Source: WHSO01 sp963732875 (GTDB lineage Bacteria > Pseudomonadota > Alphaproteobacteria > SMXQ01). From it: 64,000 bases of DNA. The notes below the pieces were generated by a model. That model saw only the letters and a list, made by a program, of their open reading frames with translations, was not told the origin of the DNA and made no database searches. Made by a program: the position numbers and the translations under genes. The stretch lies in NCBI GenBank assembly GCA_963732875.1, contig CAVTBD010000002.1, positions 682,001 to 746,000 of the forward strand. Direction: 5' to 3'. How positions within the stretch are numbered: position 1 is the first letter of the stretch; every line of letters starts with the position of its first letter. Of the stretch, positions 32,431 to 41,130 are shown piece by piece.

Positions 32431-33954
32431 TCAGTCCTTGGCTTTCTTGGCGGCGGCCTTCTTGGCCGGCGCCTTCTTCTTGACGGCCTTGTCGTCGCCG
32501 CCCTCGGCCGCGGCGCCCTCGTCCTCGTCCTCGTCCGTCTCGGCCATCAGTTCGTCGGCGCTCACCGGCTTGTCGGTCACGCTGGCGAGCTCCAGGATAT
32601 AGTCAATGACCTTGTCCTCGAACAGGGGCCCGCGCAGCTGCTCGAGCGCGCCGCGGTTCTTCTGGTAGTACTCGATCACCTGGCGTTCCTGGCCGGGGAA
32701 GCGGCGCGCCTCGTTGACCACCGCCCGGTTGAGCTCGTCGTCGGCGACCTTGATGTTGTTGACGTTGCCGATCTCGGCCAGCAGCAGTCCGAGGCGCACG
32801 CGGCGCTCGGCGATACCGCGATACTCCGCCTTGACCTCGTCCTCGCTCTTGCCGGAGTTCTTCAAGAATTCCTCGAACCGCGCCTTGGCGATCAGGTCCG
32901 GCCCCTCGTCGTGGTGATGATCATGGTCATGGTCATGATCGTGGTCGTGGTCGTGGTCGTGGTCGTGATCATGATCGTGCCCCTCGGGTGCCTCGCCCGA
33001 GATCGAGCGCCAGATCTGCACGAACTCCTGCTCCACGAGGCCCGCCGGCAGCTCGAACGACGCCTTTTCGGCGAGCGTGTCGAGCAGCGAACGCTTGAGC
33101 CGCATGCGCGCGATCTGTCCGTATTCCGTGCTCAGCCGCTCCTTGACCGCCGCCTTCATGGCATCGAGGAACTCGAGGCCCAGCGCCTTGGCCATCTCGT
33201 CGTCCACCGTGACCGCCTTGGGAGCGCGCAGCTCCTTCACCTCGATGTCGAACTCGGCGTCCTTGCCGGCGAGATCGGCCGCGCCGTATTCGTCGGGGAA
33301 GCGGACCTTGATGGTCTTCTTGTCGCCCGCCTTGGCGCCGATGATCTGCTCGACGAAGCCCGGGATGAAGTTCTTGGACGACAGCTCGAGCACGAAGTCC
33401 TGGGCGGCACCGCCCGGAAACTCGGTGCCGTCGACCTTGCCGGTGAAATCGACCAGCACGGCGTCGGCCTCGGTCGCGGCGCGGTCCTCGTCGGTCTTCT
33501 CGTAGTTCTTCTGCTCCTCGGAGATGCGCTTGACCGCCTCGTCGACCATCTTGTCGTCGACATCCACCACGAGGCGCTCGATCGCCACGCTCTTGAAGTC
33601 GGGCTGGGGAATCTCCGGCATCAGCTCGATGGTCATCGTGTACTCGAGGTCCTTGCCCTCGTCGAACGCGGTGATCTCGACCTTGGGCTGCATGGCCGGG
33701 CGCAGCTTGTTGTCGCTCATGGTCTTGGCCGAGGTCTCGGAGATGGTGCGCTCCAGCACCTCGCCGATCACCGAGCGGCCGTACTGCTTCTTGACCAGGC
33801 TGACCGGCACCTTGCCCGGGCGGAAGCCCGGCATCTTGATGGTCCGGGCGAGTTCTTCGAGGCGCTTGTCGACCTGCGCGTCGATCTCCTTCGCCGGAAT
33901 GGTGACGGCGAACTGGCGGGTCAACCCTTCGCTCTTGGTTTCCTCGACCTGCAT
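32431..33954 (-). CDS. tig: Trigger factor with His-Asp repeat insert
   Basis: This ribosome-associated chaperone and peptidyl-prolyl isomerase shields nascent chains. The N-terminal ribosome-binding domain has the docking motif GFRPGKVP (about 48-56), the FKBP-type domain is at about 150-245 (DAVLVDFTGKVDG), and the C-terminal arms follow. The 507 residues exceed the usual 430-450 for two reasons: a 24-residue run of alternating His and Asp at residues 326-349 inside the C-terminal domain, and an acidic then Lys/Ala-rich tail (ETDEDEDEGAAAEGG, KKKAPAKKAAAKKAKD). The start is the ATG at 33954; the frame is open to 34056 but the extra part has no similarity. It is first of the tig-clpP unit. 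Confidence 0.95.
   Translation of the reverse strand: MQVEETKSEGLTRQFAVTIPAKEIDAQVDKRLEELARTIKMPGFRPGKVPVSLVKKQYGRSVIGEVLERTISETSAKTMSDNKLRPAMQPKVEITAFDEGKDLEYTMTIELMPEIPQPDFKSVAIERLVVDVDDKMVDEAVKRISEEQKNYEKTDEDRAATEADAVLVDFTGKVDGTEFPGGAAQDFVLELSSKNFIPGFVEQIIGAKAGDKKTIKVRFPDEYGAADLAGKDAEFDIEVKELRAPKAVTVDDEMAKALGLEFLDAMKAAVKERLSTEYGQIARMRLKRSLLDTLAEKASFELPAGLVEQEFVQIWRSISGEAPEGHDHDHDHDHDHDHDHDHDHDHHHDEGPDLIAKARFEEFLKNSGKSEDEVKAEYRGIAERRVRLGLLLAEIGNVNNIKVADDELNRAVVNEARRFPGQERQVIEYYQKNRGALEQLRGPLFEDKVIDYILELASVTDKPVSADELMAETDEDEDEGAAAEGGDDKAVKKKAPAKKAAAKKAKD
32908..32979 (-). repeat. His-Asp codon repeat inside trigger factor
   Basis: Twenty-four codons encode 13 His and 11 Asp, mostly alternating, ending in a triple His. 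The third positions vary (CAC/CAT and GAC/GAT mixed), so the tract is not a fresh single-unit microsatellite and has probably been kept for some time at the protein level. Such runs are typical metal (Zn, Ni) binding sequences. Confidence 0.9.
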
Positions 33955-34170
33955 CAGGTTCTCTTTCTCTATCTGTCTCTGTTTCGCCCGTCCGGGCCGC
34001 GCCGCAAGCGGCTTCGGCGGTGGCGCCTCCGGCCGCGGGAAACCGCGGCCCGGCACCCGAGCCTGTGAAAAGTCCGGGTGGTGTTATCAGAATTTGGCGC
34101 GCCTTACCAGCCCGCCACGCATGCCGATGGAACCGGCCGATTTCCTCGTGTTCGGCACCGTGCCGCGGGC

Positions 34171-34255
34171 TGGTGCGGGCGGAGGGACTTGAACCCCCAC
34201 GACTTTCGTCACTGGAACCTAAATCCAGCGCGTCTACCAGTTCCGCCACGCCCGC
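34171..34255 (-). tRNA. tRNA-Leu (TAG)
   Basis: This is an 85-nt class II tRNA on the minus strand: acceptor GCGGGCG with CGCCCGC, anticodon stem CTGGA/TTCCAG region with loop around TTTAGGT (anticodon TAG), a variable arm (GTGACGAAAGTCGT), T-arm GGTTCAAGTCC and encoded CCA (34171-34173). It lies upstream of tig. The 262-bp gap on its other side (34256-34517) shows only a purine-rich stretch and a small GGAGAGG/CCTCTCC dyad; I see no gene there. Confidence 0.93.
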
Positions 34256-34517
34256 GCAGCCCGCTTCTTCTATAGCACCGGGCCATAGCGCCGGACCATG
34301 CCGGCGCCACGGATATAGCGGACCCGCCCCGGCGCCTCAACGAGGATCAGGGCGGTACGGCAATGGTCGAAAATGAAGAGGGGCGAAAATGAAACGGGGG
34401 GAACGGGGGAGCGGAGGCGGTTCCGGAGAGGAGCAGCAACCTCTCCCCCGCGGCCGCGCGCGATGCGCGACCGTGCAGGCAGGTCAGGCGCGGCGCCGAA
34501 GCGCCACGGCGGCGGCG

Positions 34518-34772
34518 TCAGGAAGCCAGGCGCTCAAGGTAATGTTCCGCGAAGCAGCTGAGCGACAGAATCCTCGGGCCTTCCTCCAGGATGTGGTTGT
34601 CGGCGCGGCCAATGCTCACGCGATAACGCACATGGGGGATGCCGAAAGAGTCGTCGCGGATGGCCAGTACCGTCGCTGTTTCGACCGTGTGGTCACGGCG
34701 CACCAGGCGGTACACGCTACCTGCGCGAATATCACCAAGATCTAGTTCCCGTTTGAACAGTTTGGTCCACAT
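34518..34772 (-). CDS. Conserved hypothetical protein
   Basis: This 84-residue soluble protein begins MWTKLFKRELDLGDIRAG. It has the look of a small beta-rich domain (VYRLVRRDHTVETATVLAIRDD, then PHVRYRVSIG). I do not recognise a named family, although small proteins of this kind are common in alphaproteobacteria. The ATG at 34772 is preferred over a TTG at 34811 because of a TGGGGAC stretch upstream and the more natural N-terminus. It is isolated, with an AT-rich region (34812-34898) between it and the stop of the NAD(P)HX repair gene. Confidence 0.6.
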   Translation of the reverse strand: MWTKLFKRELDLGDIRAGSVYRLVRRDHTVETATVLAIRDDSFGIPHVRYRVSIGRADNHILEEGPRILSLSCFAEHYLERLAS

Positions 34773-34898
34773 GACACGAAAGTCCCCAAGCTCTATTCGG
34801 AACAGTGCCAAACTACGCCACGCGGTTTAAAAAGAAGTTAAGCGGTATATTCAAAAACCGCCTAATTTTCAACAAGTTCTATCCTTTTATTGATAGGG

Positions 34899-36716
34899 TC
34901 AGGCAATTGTAACGCCGGGAAAAGCGCAGAAATCCACGCCTTTGCGCGGCTGGTCCGCCTGCGCAAGCGCCTGCAGAACCGCCGGAATCAGGCCCGGCAG
35001 ATCGTCGGCGATCAGGCCCGGCCCGAAATTTTTTCCGCATTCCCCGTGAATCCACGCTGCCATCGCCGTGGCCTCGAACGGCGCTACGCCCTGCGCCAAG
35101 AATCCCGTGATCATGCCGGCAAGCGCATCGCCGGCGCCGCCGGTGGCGAGCCAGGGCGGCGCGTTGTGATTGATGGCGGCGCGTCCGTCGGGAGTGGCGA
35201 TCACGGTATCGGCCCCCTTGAGCAGCACGACCGCGCCGGAGCGGGCCGCCGCCGCCCGCGCCCGGTCGAGCCGGGATCCTTCGCACAGGTCGGGAAACAG
35301 GCGGGCGAACTCGCCGTCATGAGGGGTCAGCACCGCCACGCCCCCTGCCCCGGTACCGCGCGCGATGGCGTCGAACAGGCCGGGCGGCCAGTCCGAAAAC
35401 GACGTCAAGGCATCGGCGTCCAGGCACACCCGCTTGCCGAGCCCGAGCGCCACCTGGACGTGCTCGCGCACCGGGCGGCCAACACCGTAGCCGGGGCCGG
35501 CGAGCAGCGTGCGCCGGCGCGGATCGGCGAGGTAGCGCGCGAGGTCGTCGCGCTCGACCAGCGGCGTTGTCAGGATCGCCGCCGTCTCCCGGGCATAGAT
35601 CGGCAACGCCTCGGGCGCCGCGGCGATGGTGACGAGGCCGGCACCGATGCGCAGGCACGCCCGCGCGGCAAGACGCGCGGCGCCGGTCATGTGGGTGCCG
35701 CCCAACACCACGGCGTGGCCGCGGCTGTACTTGTGGGCCTCGGGCCCCGGCCACGGGAACTGCGTCCGCCACAGGGCGGGCCCATTGGCGAAGGCCCGCG
35801 GACGGATATGGTCGAGCACGCCGGCGGCGGTGCCGATGTCGATCAGGTGCGTCTCACCGCAATGGGCACGGCCGGGATAGAGCAGATGGCCGGGCTTCAA
35901 GCGGAAGAACGTGACCGTGAGCGCGGCCCGGATCGCCGCGCCGCGCACCATGCCGCTGTCGCCGTCGATGCCGCTCGGCACGTCGACCGCCACCACCGGT
36001 GACCCCAATTCGTTGACTGCCTCCACCATGGCACGCGCCGCCCCGTCGAGGTCGCGCGCGAGCCCCGCCCCGAACAGTGCGTCCACCACCAGCGCGGCGC
36101 CGTCGAGAACGGCCGGCGCGAACGGCACCAGCGCAGCGCGCCCGCGCAGGCGGCTCCAGCGGCCCCAGTTGCGCGCGGCATCGCCCTTGAGCTTCGCCGC
36201 GTCGCCGAGCAGCGCGAGCCGCACCGGCCAGCCCGCCTTGTGCAGATGGCGCGCGATCACGAAGCCGTCGCCGCCGTTGTTGCCCGGCCCACACAGCACC
36301 GCGACCGGCCCGCGCGGAAAGCGCGCGACGATCAGGCGCGCGATGCCGCCACCGGCCGTTTCCATCAGTCGGTCGCCGGAGATGCCCGCGGCAATGGTGC
36401 GCCGATCCGATTCCCCCATCTCGGCGTTGGTGAGAAGTTCCGGCGGCGCGTCGTCGGGCGTGACAGCCGTTGCGGCCTCGTCAGAGGGGAAAGCCACGGC
36501 GAAGAAGTCCGCCGGCGCGAGCGCGATGCCGCGCGCCCTGGCGGCGGCCAGCACGTCGCCTTGGCGCGAAGCCGGAATCCGTCCGCGCGCGAGCCAGCCC
36601 TGCACCGTCGTCGGCGCCACCGTGCGGCCGAGCGCCGCGCTCAACGCGCGCGCCATGGGTCGCACGCCGCCGAAGCGGGCGACGATCGCGGCGGTGGGCG
36701 TGTCGGAACCGGCCAT
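34899..36716 (-). CDS. nnr: Bifunctional NAD(P)HX epimerase/dehydratase with N-terminal HTH domain
   Basis: This enzyme repairs hydrated, damaged NADH and NADPH. NnrE-type epimerase (about 95-300) has GPGNNGGDGFVIARHL; the NnrD-type ATP/ADP-dependent dehydratase (about 330-600) has TPHDGEF and ATGGAGDALAGMI. These parts make a normal protein of about 510 residues. The extra N-terminal 85 residues look like a Cro/YdaS-type helix-turn-helix (IVARFGGVRPMARALSAALG, then TTVQGWLARGRIP), a domain usually found as a separate small protein. No ATG or GTG exists in the linker (about 80-97), so a separate NnrE start is not obvious. A base-call error joining two genes cannot be excluded in this sequence. 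A palindrome lies just upstream of the ATG at 36716. Confidence 0.85.
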   Translation of the reverse strand: MAGSDTPTAAIVARFGGVRPMARALSAALGRTVAPTTVQGWLARGRIPASRQGDVLAAARARGIALAPADFFAVAFPSDEAATAVTPDDAPPELLTNAEMGESDRRTIAAGISGDRLMETAGGGIARLIVARFPRGPVAVLCGPGNNGGDGFVIARHLHKAGWPVRLALLGDAAKLKGDAARNWGRWSRLRGRAALVPFAPAVLDGAALVVDALFGAGLARDLDGAARAMVEAVNELGSPVVAVDVPSGIDGDSGMVRGAAIRAALTVTFFRLKPGHLLYPGRAHCGETHLIDIGTAAGVLDHIRPRAFANGPALWRTQFPWPGPEAHKYSRGHAVVLGGTHMTGAARLAARACLRIGAGLVTIAAAPEALPIYARETAAILTTPLVERDDLARYLADPRRRTLLAGPGYGVGRPVREHVQVALGLGKRVCLDADALTSFSDWPPGLFDAIARGTGAGGVAVLTPHDGEFARLFPDLCEGSRLDRARAAAARSGAVVLLKGADTVIATPDGRAAINHNAPPWLATGGAGDALAGMITGFLAQGVAPFEATAMAAWIHGECGKNFGPGLIADDLPGLIPAVLQALAQADQPRKGVDFCAFPGVTIA

Positions 36717-36725
36717 GGGGACGTT

Positions 36726-36752
36726 GTACGTATAATACGTACGCCATGTCAA
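36726..36752 (-). promoter_or_regulatory. Candidate promoter with palindromic operator before the HTH-Nnr gene
   Basis: GTACGTATAATACGTAC at 36726-36742 is a perfect inverted repeat (7-bp arms, 3-bp centre). On the minus strand TTGACA (36747-36752) stands just before it, and TACAAC 18 bp further could be the -10, placing the start of transcription at or near the ATG (36716). The palindrome would then fill the promoter spacer, a usual repressor position. On the plus strand a TATAAT (36731-36736) in the same palindrome could also serve dadA. Confidence 0.5.
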
Positions 36753-36836
36753 TGGCGTCGCCATGGGCCTTGAGCGGCGGGGCCGCGAGGGCTACTTTCG
36801 GCGCGTCACACGCTGCCATCTCAGGGAAGAACCTTC

Positions 36837-38087
36837 GTGAAAGTCATCGTGCTCGGGGCCGGGCTCATCGGCGTCAGCACCGCCTATTATCTCGCCCGTG
36901 CGGGACACCGCGTCACCGTGATCGACCGTCGCCCGGGCCCTGGTCTCGAGACCAGCTTCGCCAACGGCGGGCAGATCTCGGCGTCCCATGCGACGCCGTG
37001 GTCGAACCCGTCGACGCCGTGGAAGCTGCTGTCGTGGCTCGGCCGCCGCAACGCCCCGCTCTATTTCCGCGTGTCCTGGGATCCCGCCATGTGGGGGTTC
37101 TTCCTGCGCTTCCTCGCCGCCTGCCGGGGACGCGCCAGCCGCGCCAACGCCGAAAAGGTGCTGCGCATGGCGCTGTATTCGCGCACCGAGCTCCAGGCAT
37201 TGCGCGCCGAGACCAGCATCCAGTTCGATGCCGAGGACAAGGGCATCCTTCATCTCTACCGCAGCGCCCGCGAGCTCGATGCGGCGGCAAGGACCGCCGA
37301 ACGCTTCCGCGCGCTCGGCCTCGTCACCGAGGATATGAACGCCGCCGCCTGCGTGCGGGTCGAACCGGCGCTGGCGTCGGTGCAGGACCGGCTAGCGGGC
37401 GGCATCTACAGCCCGGACGACCTGTCGGGTGACGCCCATAAGTTCACGGCCGCGCTGGCCGAACTCGCGCGCGGGCTGGGCGTGGACTTCCGCACCGACA
37501 CGCGCGTGCTGCGCCTCACCCATATGGGCGGGCGCATCACCGGCGTGATGACCCAGCGCGGCGTGGTCACGGCGGAGCGCTACGTCATGGCGCTCGGCAG
37601 CTACTCGCCGCAGCTGCTGTCGCCGCTCGGCATCCATATCCCGGTCTATCCCGCCAAGGGCTATTCGGCGACGGTGCCGGTCACTGGCTCCAACCGCGCG
37701 CCCACGGTCTCGATCACCGACGACGACACCAAGATCGTCGTGAGCCGCCTCGGCGACCGCCTGCGCATTGCCGGCACCGCCGAGTTCAACGGCTACGACA
37801 CCAACATCGACCCCGGCCGCGCACGCGCCGTGCTCGACGCCGGCGCGCGCCTGTTCCCCGACTCCATGGACATCGATGCCGCCGAAATGTGGGCCGGGCT
37901 GCGCCCGCTCACGCCCGACGGCGTGCCGGTGATCGCGGTGTCGCGCTTTCCCAACCTGATCCTGAATACCGGCCACGGGACGCTCGGCTGGACCATGGCC
38001 TGCGGCTCGGGCCGCGCCGCCGCCGACCTGGTCGCCGGCAAGACGCCCGAGGTGGACCTCGCCGGGTTCGGGCCGGAGCGGTTCTAG
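36837..38087 (+). CDS. dadA: D-amino-acid dehydrogenase (DadA-type FAD oxidoreductase)
   Basis: This flavoenzyme oxidises D-amino acids (classically D-alanine) to keto acids, passing electrons to the respiratory chain at the inner membrane. The 416 residues start with the FAD dinucleotide motif VIVLGAGLIGVSTAYYLARAGH, then ETSFANGGQIS, a DadA-typical block. The C-terminus has WAGLRPLTPDGVP and NTGHGTLGWTMACGSG, both conserved in the family. The start is GTG at 36837 with AGGGAAGAA upstream. No alanine racemase (dadX) is adjacent. Its 3' end is 8 bases from the convergent deacetylase gene if that gene's frameshift is corrected. Confidence 0.88.
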   Translation: MKVIVLGAGLIGVSTAYYLARAGHRVTVIDRRPGPGLETSFANGGQISASHATPWSNPSTPWKLLSWLGRRNAPLYFRVSWDPAMWGFFLRFLAACRGRASRANAEKVLRMALYSRTELQALRAETSIQFDAEDKGILHLYRSARELDAAARTAERFRALGLVTEDMNAAACVRVEPALASVQDRLAGGIYSPDDLSGDAHKFTAALAELARGLGVDFRTDTRVLRLTHMGGRITGVMTQRGVVTAERYVMALGSYSPQLLSPLGIHIPVYPAKGYSATVPVTGSNRAPTVSITDDDTKIVVSRLGDRLRIAGTAEFNGYDTNIDPGRARAVLDAGARLFPDSMDIDAAEMWAGLRPLTPDGVPVIAVSRFPNLILNTGHGTLGWTMACGSGRAAADLVAGKTPEVDLAGFGPERF

Positions 38088-38094
38088 CCCGCCC

Positions 38095-38972
38095 TTAGCC
38101 TTCGGGATTTGCTCGAGATAGGCCGCGACGATGTCGTCGGCGGTGGCGCACCAGACTTCGTCGTGGCCGCGGATGTAGGCGAGCGCTTCCTCGAGCGCGC
38201 CGATGCGGTGCGGCACGCCGATCACGAACGGGTGCAGCGCGATCGGCATCACCCGGCCCGAATGTGCGCCTTCACGGTACAGCACGTCGAAGTTGCGCTT
38301 GAGCATGTCGGCGTAGTCGTTGGGCTTGTAACCGCGCCGGCTGAACGCGCCCTTGTCATGGGTCTCCTGCCCGAACGGCAGCGCTACCATGCGCCCGCCG
38401 TGCCGCTTTTTCACATCGAGGAAGAACGGCTGGTCGTCGTTGAGCCAGTCCGCCGTGTAGGCGATCCCTTCCTCGGCCAGATGCTCGAGGGTCTGCGGCG
38501 TCTCCGCCATAGACGCGCCAAGCCAGCCGGTGGGCCGGCGCCCGGTCGCATGGGCAATGGTATCGAGGGTGGCGCGGATCACGGCACGCTCGGAGTCCGG
38601 CTCGACCTCGTTCAGAGGACGCGAGTTGCTCTGGCAGTGGCCAATCACGCCCCAGCCAAGGTCGAGCACGCGCTCGACGATGCGCGGATGGTGGTCGCAG
38701 ACCTCGGCGTTGAGCGCGGCGGTACCCGGCACGCCGAGACGATCGAGCACGTCCATCACGCGGAACACACCGACGCGATTCCCGTAGTCGGTGCGCGACC
38801 AGCCCGGCACGTCTGGGACGTCGCCCGCCGTCTGCGGTACCGGCTCGTTGTAAGGGAAGAACTCGAGGTTCACGTTGACCCACACCGCGACGCGCGCGCC
38901 GTGCGGCCAGGCCAGCGTTGGCCTGTCGATGATCGCCGAATAGGGAAACGGCCCATAGGCCCCGATCTTCAT
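38095..38972 (-). CDS. Polysaccharide deacetylase / PuuE-type allantoinase-like hydrolase, frameshifted at 3' end
   Basis: This NodB-fold hydrolase has 292 residues after correction. The N-terminal WPHGARVAVWVNVNLEFFP resembles PuuE-type enzymes that act on allantoin and related amides, as does YGNRVGVFRVMDVLDRLGVPGTAALNAEVCDHHP; HPFVIGVPHRI and EVWCATADDIVAAYLEQ are the usual C-terminal segments. Substrate is uncertain (N-deacetylase or amidohydrolase). As read, the frame does not stop and would run 700 bp antisense through dadA to 37392. One extra base in a CCC run near 38102-38104 would give a stop (TAA at 38095-38097) right after QIPEG, so I treat the antisense tail as an artefact. The ATG at 38972 is behind GGAGGG. 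Confidence 0.75.
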
Positions 38973-39089
38973 TCCGCCCTCCCCGTCTTCAATCAGCCCG
39001 TTGGCCGGTCCTGCGTGGACAATGGTACGGTGCGAAGCGCGCCGCTACAATGACCGGAATAGGCTGGAGGATCACAGGGATATGAAGCG

Positions 39090-39866
39090 ATGGATCTGAA
39101 AGGTAAAGCCGCCGTCGTCACCGGCTCCGCCACCGGAATCGGCGCGGCCACCGCCCGCGCGCTGGCCGCGGCGGGCTGCGACGTGGCGATCAACTACACC
39201 CGGAGCCGCGAGGCGGCGGAGGCAACCGCCGACGCCTGCGGCACGGCGGGCGCCGGTGCCATCGTGGTGCAGGCCGACGTCTCGCGCGACGAGGACTGCC
39301 GCGCGCTGGTGAAGGCCGCCGTGGACGCCTTCGGCCGCCTCGACGTGCTGGTGAACTCGGCGGGCACCACCAAGTTCGTGCCGCAATCGGACCTAGACGG
39401 CCTCTCCGCCGAGGACTTCCAGCGCGTGTTCGCGGTCAACACCATCGGCCCGTTCCAGATGGCGCGCGCCGCCGCGCCGCACCTCAAGGCTCACGGCGAA
39501 GGCGCCATCGTCAACGTGTCCTCCACCGCCGGCATCCACGGCACGGGATCGTCGATCGCCTATGCCGTGTCCAAGGGCGCGCTCAACACGCTGACGCTGT
39601 CGCTTGCCCGTGCACTCGCCCCCGAGGTGCGCGTCAACACGGTGTGCCCGGGCTTCGTGCAAGGCCGCTGGCACCTGCCCAACCTCGGCGAGGACGGCTA
39701 CCGCAAGCACGTCGCCGAATGGCAGGAGCGCTCGGCCCTGCGCAAGGCGGCGACGCCCGAGGACGTGGCCGGCGTGATCATGGGATTCATCGCGGGTCCG
39801 CACCTCGTCACCGGACAGGTGCTGGTCGCCGACGCAGGCGCCAACCTCGGCGGACGGCGGCGCTGA
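39090..39866 (+). CDS. SDR family NAD(P)-dependent oxidoreductase
   Basis: This classical short-chain dehydrogenase/reductase has 258 residues. The cofactor motif TGSATGIG (11-18), VNSAG (88-92, normally NNAG), Asn118, Ser144/145 and the YxxxK pair Tyr158-Lys162 are all present, so it should be active. The segment after the first beta-strand (NYTRSR) suggests NADP(H) preference. The C-terminus TGQVLVADAGANLGG is the usual tetramer interface. Its substrate cannot be told; homologues reduce 3-oxoacyl, sugar or aromatic diol substrates. It stands alone on the plus strand, facing the tctC-like gene. Confidence 0.88.
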   Translation: MDLKGKAAVVTGSATGIGAATARALAAAGCDVAINYTRSREAAEATADACGTAGAGAIVVQADVSRDEDCRALVKAAVDAFGRLDVLVNSAGTTKFVPQSDLDGLSAEDFQRVFAVNTIGPFQMARAAAPHLKAHGEGAIVNVSSTAGIHGTGSSIAYAVSKGALNTLTLSLARALAPEVRVNTVCPGFVQGRWHLPNLGEDGYRKHVAEWQERSALRKAATPEDVAGVIMGFIAGPHLVTGQVLVADAGANLGGRRR

Positions 39867-39940
39867 GTCATCCCCCTCACACGCTATAAATTTTCGTCCT
39901 TACGGATCGCGACGAAAGTTGCCGTGACGGCGGCTGCGGA

Positions 39941-41036
39941 TCACCGTGATTTTTTCTTCTTTTTCTTCTTATGCACCTTCTCGAGCTTGCCCCGAGGCAC
40001 GACCAGACTGCGCAGCTCGGCCTTAAGAGCTTCCGGAGCCGCGGCGGACTCGTCGATAATCTCGGTCAACCTCTCGGCCCGGATCGGCGCAACCAGCACG
40101 CGCGCCTTCTTGGCTTCGGCCAGATAGTCCGGGTCCTTGTAAGTGTCCCAAAACGCCTGGCGCAGCGTAGCGACCCTTTCCTTCGGCACGCCGGGCGGCG
40201 CATAGACCGGGTAGCCCATATCGAACTTGGCCATCTCGAGCCTCAGGAGCGCCTTCTTGTGCGGGTCCGTAATCTGGTCGAGCAGGAGCGGCACGCTGTC
40301 CGGCACGGTCGGATCGTGTTCCAGGCCCTGCTGGTAGAGGAACTCGAACCAGCTTCTTCGTGAGCCACTCGGGATGGCGACTGGTCAAACCAGACCAGGG
40401 TGTGGTCCGGCCCTGTATCTCTCCGCGTAGCATGGCAAGGTCCGTGTCACCACCGCTCTTGTAGCCAAGGATGATCTTGTATTTGAAACCGAGCAGGTTC
40501 TTGAAGAAGATGGCATCCACGGTTGCGGAGCTGGCGATGCCCGAAGCACCGACGACCAGCTCGGTTGTCTCGAGGTCCTTCCACGTCTTGACCTTCGACG
40601 TGTGCCACGCCACCTGGACGTTGACGAACCGCGCGGGGCTGGCAATCCAGGCAAACTTCGTCGGATCGAACCTGACGTTCTTGCCGGGTCCGGTTGTGCC
40701 GTAATAGAGCGGCGCGAACGGCACCGACATCAGTGATCCGCCGAGCGCGGTGCCGTCCTTGGGCGCCTGGTTGTAGACGTAGTTCATTCCCACGAGGCCA
40801 CCTGCACCGTTCATGTTCTTCGCGATGACGGTGGGATGGCCGGGCAGATGTTTTCCCAGATGACTCGCGCCCAGTCGGTTCATCAGATCGACCGTGCCGC
40901 CGGTGCCGCTCGAGATGTAGAGCGTGACGTGCTTGCCCTGGAAAAACGGTTCAGCCGCCCGGACGGTGCTCGGCTGCGCGGCAGCGAGGGTCAACGCTGC
41001 TGCTGAAATCACCAAAAGAGTATCGCTTCTCGACAT
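39941..41036 (-). CDS. TctC/Bug-type solute-binding protein, frameshifted, poly-Lys tail
   Basis: This is a periplasmic receptor of the tripartite tricarboxylate transporter type; Bug proteins bind small carboxylates and aromatics. It starts at ATG 41036 with AGGAGGT upstream, and has a signal peptide ending near VRAAEP. The ligand-loop motif SSGTGGTVDLMNRLGASHLGKHLPG and NMNGAGGLVGMNYVYN are family-typical. The frame breaks near 40352 (one extra base; removing it joins TKK to WFEFLYQQGLE) and the rest reads normally to the stop at 39941, 364 residues in total. The C-terminus has seven lysines in a row (HKKKKKKKSR), unusual for a secreted protein. No TctA/TctB membrane subunits are in the window. 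Confidence 0.8.
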
Positions 41037-41130
41037 GACGACCTCCTGTTTCAATGATTCTTGTTTCACCGAGTTCATCTCGGTTTGCTACAAGGAAATC
41101 ATACACAGGGGTCCCGCAAGAGAACAGACT

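Noticed and set aside
32908..32979. Short regular repeat that could be taken for a CRISPR-like array
   Set aside because: It is a 6-bp codon-pair periodicity inside tig with no spacers.
32323..34068. Very long open frame on the plus strand, antisense to tig (581 codons)
   Set aside because: High GC keeps stops rare in the antisense frame; trigger factor on the minus strand has full family similarity and the antisense product has none.
34373..34561. Short Arg/Gly-rich open frames between tRNA-Leu and the hypothetical gene
   Set aside because: They come from a purine-rich low-complexity stretch and lack start signals.
37392..38094. Real overlapping extension of the deacetylase gene into dadA
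   Set aside because: The extra part has low-complexity mirror sequence and ends a typical deacetylase far beyond its usual length; a lost base explains it better.
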